Shown here: positions 57,239 through 64,000 of the stretch, in pieces
How positions within the stretch are numbered: position 1 is the first letter of the stretch
Layout: the number at the start of each line of letters is the position of its first letter
Assembly: GCA_947683425.1 (NCBI GenBank)
Contig: CANTUQ010000159.1
Span: 3,982,001 to 4,046,000, forward strand
DNA length: 64,000 bases
Source: Excoecaria cochinchinensis
Lineage: Eukaryota > Streptophyta > Magnoliopsida > Malpighiales > Euphorbiaceae
Direction: 5' to 3'
The notes under the pieces: generated by a model
Seen by the model: only the letters and a program-made list of their open reading frames with translations
The model's database searches: none
What the model was told of the DNA's origin: nothing
Translations under genes and position numbers: made by a program

Positions 57239-59901
57239 TGTAACACCCCGATATCCCCGTTGGAAGGATACCGGAGTGCCACGCGAGCAAACACATATAC
57301 GAATCCAAATACATACTAATAAATAAAACCAAATGAGATGGATGTAAAGAAACTTTTAATCATAATCTAGTAAATCCATTAACATATAATGTATCAATAT
57401 CGTTTTTACAAAAAGGGCTCGTAAGCAAATACATATACAAAATAATTGTTCCTTTATAAAAGATTCGATTTGCTATTAACAAGCCATGTACAAAATAACA
57501 GCGGAAGACTCAAAAATAACTTCATCCAAAAGACTTCTAGTGGCCGACCTGCAGATATCTGACTCCAAACCGAACTCGCCACCTGCACGGGAAAAGAACC
57601 CGTGCTAAGCGATAACGCTTAGTGGGGAGGAACAAAACAAACTAACAATATACATATACAATATTTACAACAATAATATAATCTCACTGCAACATAAACG
57701 TGCAATAAAGCTATGGTTCAAAATCAAAAGGCATCAAAGTTACAACCAAGCCTAATCCATGTTCTCTACTTGACATGCATAAACATACATTACAAGCAAT
57801 TAACTATTCAATTCGTATATAAGATTTACATAACTCTCACTATTTTAAGTACACAGATACAATGTACATATCATAAAGTTATGCATGAATTCATGTGCAT
57901 CATATACTTTTAATCTTGTCAAAAATGCATCTCAACATATGCAACACATTTAAACATATAGCCTGATTAGTCTGAAAATACTCTCTAGAAGTGGATACGG
58001 TCAAATGGATACTGATAGAACACAGTATCCCAAGCATATAGAGACATGAGTCTCAAACATGTACTTTTCATATAGAGACCGAAGTCTCGCATTATCTCCA
58101 TATAGACCCATACAGGATCGAAACAAGGATCCAAACGGACCCTCATGTAACATTTTATCATATAGCAGCTGCACACACACACTGACCTAAGTAAGCGCTT
58201 ACTTATCCACTACTAAGACTTATTCAGGCTTAAAAGACACATCTCATAAAGAAACTCAAGTAATCATCATTTCATGAGAATCGCAATAAATACGAACCTA
58301 TAACTCATGTATACATGTATATTGATCAAATCGGAAACATATAAATATATAAATTATCAAATACAGGAGATAATAAGGACATGTAACTCACATTGAAATG
58401 ATTCATATTCATGCAAATTATAATATTTAAATCATGTATATTAATTACTACTCAATTACACAAACCTCATAATTAAACAATTATAACATTAAAGAACAGA
58501 TTTGGACTTGATCTTGAGTCAAACAGTGAAAATCCCAAGTACAGAAGCTTAAAAACTTTGTTATTTAAAAACAGGGCAGCAGGGAGGGAAGTCCAGTCAC
58601 GAGTCACCCAGGCAGTGGTGCCTCGTGACGCTGGCTTCACGCGAACGCCACACCAAGCAAGGGCAGTCACGGGTCATGACCATCCGTCACGCCACGTGAC
58701 GCCAGAGAAGAGAGGGGAGGTCACGAGTCACTGGGCAGAGGTGACTCGTGACACGCAGGGAGGGGAAGCAGGTCACGGCGTGATGCAGCATCACGTCTCG
58801 TGACCTTCTTCAGAGAAGAGGTCACGGCGTGATGCTCCCTCACGTCACGTGATCACTTCCCTCACTTCTGCTTCTCCTTCTCAAAACTCCAAAATTTCCA
58901 GAAAAATGTCGAAACCAGAAAATCGTGAAACAGAGTACAACCAAAACTCAAAACCCCATTTTGTCTAAAACCATTATTCATGCAATGATTATTCGAATAC
59001 GTACCTTCAAGTCTCCAGAGCACATATACAGCATTAATCACTCAAATTATTCACATTATCACACAATCAATTATATAAACAGAGGGTCACAAACCCAGAA
59101 TCTTTTCTTTTAACGCATAAGTATATGGACTTCCCTTTAACATGCAAAGCAACAGATCTTTAACACTACTAATCATACATATAAATTCTATCACACATGC
59201 ATTTAGCTAAACAAATACACGTAAATAACCTTAACATTAGAATAGTAACAGGATCCATAATGAGAAGGGACAGACACTCCCAAACCTGGAAATGAAGTTC
59301 AAAACGTCCACTGTACCCTTCACTCCACTACTTTATCTTTTCCTTTATCCTTCTTCTTCTCTTCAGCAGATTTCAAGAACCGACAAATAAAACCCAATAT
59401 CAATCCAAAGAGACAGTAATGAACATTCCTTAAGATGGAGAAGATGAAGAACCATACAAAAACTGACAGTCACTTACCTCCTGAAATTTAAATGCTCAAA
59501 ACCCTAGCCAACAATGGATGAACACTCATGCAAACAAAAAGAAAGAACCGAGAAAGAAGAGAAATGGAGTGGTTAACGTGAGAGAGAGAGCAAGAGAGAG
59601 AACTTTTCGTTTCTAGGAAGCTCAAATTCTCAGACATCTCTTTTCTCTCACCCACATGCACACACTCACAACTCCACTTGGCACACATGCACAGGTTTAC
59701 GCAATCCACTTATCCTTCTTTTACCTTTTACTCCTTAATCTTCTAATAGGTCCTTCTTAATTTCTTTTTACTCACTGAACTAAAAATCTGCAATTAATAC
59801 TTTGCAAAATAATCCTCTTTTCCTCTTGTAAATTTCTTACTTGATCTAAATTGTCCAATTAAAATCGCTAATTCCAATTAGGCCACTAATGGGGTGTGAC
59901 A
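57239..59901. mobile_element. Solo LTR (TG...CA, 5-bp TSD) inside the sense accessory gene
   Basis: This 2,663-bp insertion starts TGTAACACCCCG and ends GGGGTGTGACA. It is flanked by the perfect TSD GGAGT (57234-57238 and 59902-59906). There is no PBS, PPT or coding region, so it is a solo LTR left after recombination, or a very short non-autonomous element. The ends resemble those of Tekay/Del-type LTRs as I remember them; the short near-inverted ends do not fix the orientation. It contains a dense GTCACG/CGTGAC patch at 58590-58860. Short frames inside have no support. Confidence 0.9.
58590..58860. promoter_or_regulatory. GTCACG/CGTGAC dyad island in the solo LTR
   Basis: Many copies of TCACG and CGTGA alternate in both directions. 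The best hairpin has GTCACGAGTCA (58720-58730) paired with TGACTCGTGAC (58742-58752), 11 perfect pairs. CACGTG (G-box) occurs at 58693 and near 58846, and TGACG cores occur several times. Both are known plant bZIP-binding cores; binding here is inferred. Confidence 0.5.
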
Positions 59902-59906
59902 GGAGT

Positions 59907-61858
59907 TCTTGACACCGGCCTTCCAGACACATCTAGAGGCAGTGCGGCAGGTCCTGGCCACATTGCACTACGGAGGGTACCAGAGATCCGACACCGAGGC
60001 TGGAGTGATACAGTTCTGGTTTGATGGTCAGCAGTTCAGCATCACGCATTGGCATTTTGCAGAGGCCATGGGACTCCCACGGGGCGACAGAGTGATGGTG
60101 CCCCAGCGAGCAGTGAGACGCGCCCGTTGGGCGGCCATAGCCCTACCCGGAGTGTTGTATGACCATGGTACAGCAAAGAGTACTGTTTTCGTTTCACGGG
60201 CGCTCCGGTACTTGCACAGAGTACTCTCCAGCTTGTACCTCGGACGGGCTGGTAACCCAGGGTCGCTTAATGCGCCGGAGATCTGGAGCCTCTTGGCCAT
60301 GGTGCCAGGCCGGCGTCTCAACATTAGCCATGAGATTTTAGCTAACATGGTCAGGGTTTCCAAGGGGACAGCCCCAGTGGTGATTATCGGCGGAGTTATT
60401 ACCAGATTACTCCCGGGATTGGGAGTCACCCCGAACAGGCTTGGGGGTGCCTTAGATGAGGGGATATATGTAGATGCGCCAGTCGCTGTACAGATGGGGA
60501 TAGTGTTGTAGCTAGCAGGGCATCCTGAGGCATTCAGACTCCTTACCATACACGAGACTCGGCGAGCTTTTGCACTTCCTCCACTAGCACCAGTGCAGGA
60601 GCAGCCAGAGCAAGCACCGGCACAAGAGCAGGCACCGCCACAGCCATAGGATCAGTAGCCCCTACACCCAGAGTATCTAAGGGAGTAGCCTCCCCAGCAC
60701 CAAGGCTATCAGGAGGAGCAGCCACAGCTACAGCCAGAGCAGGAGCAGCCCAGGACGCCATCGGACTTTGAGGTGGAGTTCACCCTGGATGACCTGTTCG
60801 GCACTCCTACAGCACCGAGGGTGCCGACCCCCACTCCTCCTCCAGTTACGAGGGTGCAGTGAGCCACACTCAGGCCATTAGAGAGGTTCCACCCCTACTC
60901 CAGAGGCGACCCGGGGGCATCTACCTCCACAGCTCCGCCACCAGAGCAGACTCCGGAGCCAGTTCAGCCTCAGCCATCACAGCCAGATATCTCCCAGCTC
61001 ATGGTCTCCATGTTTGCAGCATTTGAGCACATGCAGGACGAGAGGGATAGGGTCCTCCATGAGCAGTTTAGGGAGAGGGACAGACTCACTCAGGAGAGGC
61101 TGGACCAGCAGCAGACCATTATTCAGGAGCAGGCGAGTATCATTGAGCGCATGCGCCAGGAGCAGGCCGGGCTTATTGAGCATATGGTCCGAGAGCAGGC
61201 CAGGATTGTAGAGCGTATGAGTCAGGAGCAGGCTAGGCTCATAGAGCACATCACGTAGGAGCAGGAGGGCCCCAGAGAGAAGCTCAGGCAGGAGTTGAGG
61301 ACGTCCCAGGACCAGGTAGCTCAGAGGATCGATGTGACTCTTCAAATGATAGATGAGTCACTTGACTTTCTCAGGTCCAGAGTCCAGGGATTGGAGGGGA
61401 TGGTTCCTCCCCTAGCTCAACCCATGCGGGAGTTCAGGGGGCAGACAGAGCAGAGACTAGAGAGTATGAGGACCGATTCGATTGAGCAGACTCGCCGGTT
61501 GAGCAGGGCCTTCAAGGAGCTAGGGAGGATGATCACAGACACCTTGGGCTTTATGACAGTATGTGCGCAGCCCTTCCTGGACAGGTATGCTTAGGTACAG
61601 TTTCAGTCGCAGAGTTCTAAGAGACCACAGCCTCGATCCGTGCCAGTGGCAGTTCCTCCTAGGTTCCAGCCCATGGTTAGAGTATGGGACTCTCAGCGGC
61701 CCGACCCAGCAGGTCCTTCTAGCCAGGCTTCTACTTTTGGAGCCGGACCTTCTGCATCTCAGCCTCAGCCTCCACCTCAGCCTCAGCCTCAGCCGATCCA
61801 TGTATCTGATGATGATGATGACCCCGAGGAGGAGCTCACGGATTATCCGCCATTGTAG
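59907..61858 (+). pseudogene. 3' part of the sense accessory gene after the solo LTR
   Basis: This is the continuation of the gene described at 57037. The first 200 codons (59909-60508) form the longest uninterrupted stretch. The frame ends at a TAG at 61856-61858 after an acidic Asp/Glu tail and Pro/Gln-rich sequence. Confidence 0.75.
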
Positions 61859-62340
61859 TTCATTCAGGGAGTTGGGATGGTATTTTTGTATTTTGTTTCT
61901 TTTTTTATATACTATTTATTATCAGTACACTTGTATATACATTATACAAAAATGGAGTTTTAGTGGAAAAAAAACATTTACTTTTAGATTTACATATTTT
62001 TATTTCTTTTCTATTCTTTATTTGCGATTTATTTGCATTAAGGATGGTTGTAAACTTTTCTGTTTATCTACTTTAAAATTATATGACCACAAGAAATGAT
62101 GTATAGAAAATAATGATAAATAATAAATGGTAATCCAAAATCATTTATGAGCATACCAAACAAGAATCACTTATATATGAATTAACAAAAAAAAATTTTT
62201 TTTTTCACACAGGAACATTTCTTAATATTGATCCAAGCATAGACATCAATCACATTGGAGGATAGACACATCAAGCGTTATGTCCTCCAAAATCATACTC
62301 CAACGGGCCTTCACTTTGCGGATCGGATGGGGATTAGCAG
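61859..62340 (+). other. AT-rich 3' untranslated sequence of F
   Basis: Nothing coding is recognised. The stretch would contain the polyadenylation region of the sense accessory gene; AATAAA-like words are present (for example near 62120) but none can be singled out. Confidence 0.4.
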
Positions 62341-62359
62341 GGAAATGCCAACAAGCAGA

Positions 62360-63010
62360 GACTGTGGTCAGAGATTACCACACCTCAAAATCCATAGTGT
62401 AGTCAGAGAGCACTACACGCCTTGCAGATCGGATGGGGGTTAGCAAGGAATTTCTAACAAAATCGAGATTTCAGTCAGAGAGTGCTGCATCTCACAGTTC
62501 ACGCGGCAGCCAGAGAGTGCTATGCACCTTGCAGATCCGACGGGGGTTAGCAGGGGAACTTCACAACCGGAGTTACAGTTAGAGAACACTGCTCTCCACC
62601 TCGAGATAGTGGTTAGAGAACACCGCATCTCACAATCGAAGTTGCAGTTAGAGAACACTGCTCTTCACACCGGGATTGCAGTCAAAGAGCGCTGCATCTC
62701 ACCTTCCCCGTGCAGGCCGAGATGAGGCTAGCGAAAGACCATGCAGACCGAGACAAGGTCAGTAGGGTACCAGCGATAGAATACATTACGGCGGGACTGC
62801 GGTTAAATAACACTGCATCTTGCAACTGGGATTGCAGTCAGAGAGTGCTGCGTCTCACATCCCCCGTGTAGGTCGAGACGAGGCTAGCGGAAGGCCATGC
62901 AGATCGAGATGAGGTCATTAAGGCAACTGAAGTTGCAGTTAGAGAACACTGCTCTTCACAGCAAGGTTGTAGCTAGAGAATGCTACACCTTATCAACCCC
63001 TTGCAGGTTG
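62360..63010 (+). repeat. Irregular array of about 12 co-varying hairpins in the F 3' UTR
   Basis: Each unit has a loop of the form (C/T)AGAGA(G/A) closed by a 5-7-bp stem that differs from unit to unit: TGTGGT/ACCACA (62363-62382), GTGTAGT/ACTACAC (62397-62418), GCAGT/ACTGC (several), and TGTAGC/GCTACA (62968-62987). Stems change on both sides while the loop stays constant. Between hairpins, two segments with GCAGATCGGATGGGG-like sequence also recur. There is no protein-coding support. Confidence 0.7.
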
Positions 63011-63179
63011 AGACGAGATCGGCAGGGACATCCATCACTATCCGCTGAGCAGACCGAGACAAGGTTTACCCAACAAGAAACACGGAAGGTAAGGATTGCT
63101 TCAGGTACGCTATTCTTCCTTCTGTTTTCCTTTTTCTCTAAATTTTTGTTCATCTTGGCACTTGCGCGCTAGTTTTCCC

Positions 63180-63194
63180 AAAATTAGGGGCAAC
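63180..63194 (+). promoter_or_regulatory. Element F polypurine tract
   Basis: AAAATTAGGGGCAAC precedes the 3' LTR. It has one substitution against the tract of B, C and D. Confidence 0.75.
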
Positions 63195-63837
63195 TTTAAG
63201 CACCGTGTCCCGAGTTAGTCCGGATCAGAGATTACCCGATGAAGAAATCGATGCCCGAGTCCAAATGAACAGTTGAGATTCAGAGATTTTCGGCCCTCTA
63301 GATTCACGAGAAATATGTATTTTGTATTCCTAACAAAGAGAAAAAGAGAATTGGGAGTTTTAGGGTAAAAAAGTAAGTTTACCTCCATAGGCAGCCAGCC
63401 CGTCGATCACGGAATGACCGTCTCTCGATGGAGAGCCCCGACGCTTGTCTGTAGTACTCCGACGACCGCCGGTTAAATCCGATTTCCTATTGGGAAATGG
63501 ATTCAATTGACGCCCGTCTGTGGCTTCAGAATCCTGTTTCTATGATTCCGACGGTCGTCAGTACTTCAAGGCCTATAAAAACCTATTTTTCACATCTTTT
63601 GTGTGTTGGCTGGATAGTTTGATGAATTTTGCAATTTTTTACCTAAAAACACATTTCCTAGCATTCTTTCTTTCATCTCAAGATTTCTCCATTTTATTTT
63701 TGATTTTGTGAATCAAAATTAATTCGAAGGAGCTAAAACTGATTAGTTTCTAAGAATTTTGATTCCAACATTTGTGCATTTCGTGGAAATCAGGAAAGAA
63801 AAATCCAAACCCTTCTTTTCTTGATTTTTACCCATTA
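63195..63837 (+). repeat. Element F 3' LTR, truncated by a new insertion
   Basis: It starts TTTAAGCACCGTGTCCCGAG; the 5' LTR has TGTAAG, so the conserved G is mutated. It is colinear with 44718-45339 and then stops abruptly at ACCCATTA, where the LTR of element G begins. A TATA box is kept at 63574-63580. Confidence 0.88.
63574..63580 (+). promoter_or_regulatory. TATA box of the F 3' LTR
   Basis: TATAAAA, equivalent to 45076-45082. Confidence 0.6.
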
Positions 63838-64000
63838 TGACACGCGCCGAATCCCCTCGGCCGCCCCTCTGACCGCCCGCTTTAGGGCGATCGGGCAATT
63901 GAGGGTCCGTTGGCAACTTGTAAAGATATTTACAAGTGCATCTATTTTGGGCAACTAGGAGGTTTCATGGAGTCGCCACCAAATAGAATATTGGGAAAGT
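63838..64000 (-). mobile_element. Element G: LTR end running off the window
   Basis: The plus strand reads TGACACGCGCCGAAT, the reverse of a Tat-type LTR 3' end. GGCCGCCCC, GGGCGATCGGGCA and the U5 motif TGGAGTCGCCA (63968-63978) follow. An LTR of this group has inserted into F's 3' LTR on the minus strand. Its family cannot be told from 163 bases. Confidence 0.8.

Larger units (their letters stand above)
57037..61858 (+). pseudogene. Sense accessory gene, ATHILA ORF-1-like with coiled coil, broken
   Basis: Excluding the solo LTR and one TSD copy, the frame is 718 codons and stays in register throughout. It starts MPPR at 57037. The N-terminal half resembles the plant retrotransposon ORF-1 family (ATHILA type): VIQFWFDGQQFSITHWHFAEAMGL, RYLHRVLSSLYLGR, LNISHEILANMV and IGGVITRLL. 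Then come a Pro/Gln-rich linker, a long Gln/Glu/Arg coiled coil (61001-61258, repeats of QEQA.LIEHM), a second helical part, and an acidic tail VSDDDDDPEEE. Stops lie at 57049, 60509, 60647, 60656, 60686, 60860, 61256 and 61592, mostly TAG at Gln positions, and the solo LTR interrupts it at 57239. The function of the family is unknown. It is not functional here. Confidence 0.75.
44718..63837 (+). mobile_element. Element F: long Tat/Ogre-type element with two accessory genes
   Basis: The 5' LTR is at 44718-46882 and the broken 3' LTR at 63195-63837, cut by a further LTR. The internal region of about 16.3 kb (13.6 kb without the solo LTR) has a decayed gag-pol, the hairpin series, an antisense spliced gene, an internal promoter region, a sense accessory gene, a hairpin array and a PPT. 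Having both an antisense and a sense extra gene makes it richer than B or C. It is related to them (colinear polyprotein) but is a separate family with a different U3. Confidence 0.9.

Noticed and set aside
58558..58803. Frame over the GTCACG patch of the solo LTR
   Set aside because: The composition is dictated by the dyad repeats; there is no homology and the LTR has no other coding capacity.
59488..59709. Cys-rich short frame at the end of the solo LTR
   Set aside because: Only 73 codons, antisense to GA-rich and CA-rich low-complexity DNA; no signal of a gene.

Overview
This window comes from a nuclear plant genome, almost certainly an angiosperm, in a gene-poor, repeat-packed region. 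I found no host gene, tRNA, rRNA or CRISPR. Nearly every base belongs to LTR retrotransposons, mostly Ty3/gypsy elements of the Tat/Ogre type. The evidence is long LTRs (2.1-2.7 kb) starting TGTA(G/A), a primer-binding site matching a tRNA-Arg 3' end, a fused gag-protease-RT-RNaseH-second (archaeal-type) RNaseH-integrase polyprotein without chromodomain, and long 3' regions with tandem repeats and extra ORFs.

Layout (letters are mine). Element A (minus) is represented by its 5' LTR only. That LTR is split into 57-504, 14907-14924 and 30264-31857 by two later insertions: element B (plus, 505-14901, TSD CGCAT) and element C (minus, 14925-30258, TSD GAAAG). B and C belong to one family, lie tail to tail only 23 bases apart, and form a roughly 30-kb inverted repeat. 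A itself sits in the 3' region of element D (plus, 31858-35548, 3' part only), which sits in the 3' region of element E (minus, 35549-42818, decayed). E lies against a Ty1/copia remnant (42819-44136), which adjoins a fragment of another LTR (44137-44717). Element F (plus, 44718 to the right edge) is inserted into that fragment. F is invaded by a 2.7-kb solo LTR (57239-59901, TSD GGAGT), and its 3' LTR is broken at 63837 by yet another LTR (G).

Coding content. C carries an almost intact 2,112-codon gag-pol frame with one nonsense codon. B has the same length with four nonsense codons and a damaged RT active site. F has a heavily decayed gag-pol plus two accessory genes facing away from each other. 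One is an open, apparently spliced antisense gene resembling the plant DUF7745/plant-mobile-domain proteins. The other is a sense gene resembling ATHILA ORF-1 with a long coiled coil, broken by stops and the solo LTR. Between them is a roughly 210-bp segment with two divergent TATA boxes, which looks like an internal bidirectional promoter.

The least explained material is RNA-structural. (i) A series of hairpins after pol is built on one plan: a variable outer stem, then GAAAA, then an inner CC/GG pair. It recurs in B, C, E and F with compensatory stem changes. (ii) Tandem arrays just before the 3' LTR differ completely in sequence between families, yet each encodes hairpins whose stems co-vary. 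(iii) In U5 of every family a hairpin lies directly before a second copy of the 11-base tRNA-Arg-complementary core. I judge this layered RNA architecture, together with the divergent accessory gene pair, the best candidate for an undescribed system here. All statements rest on reading by eye; no search or folding was run.
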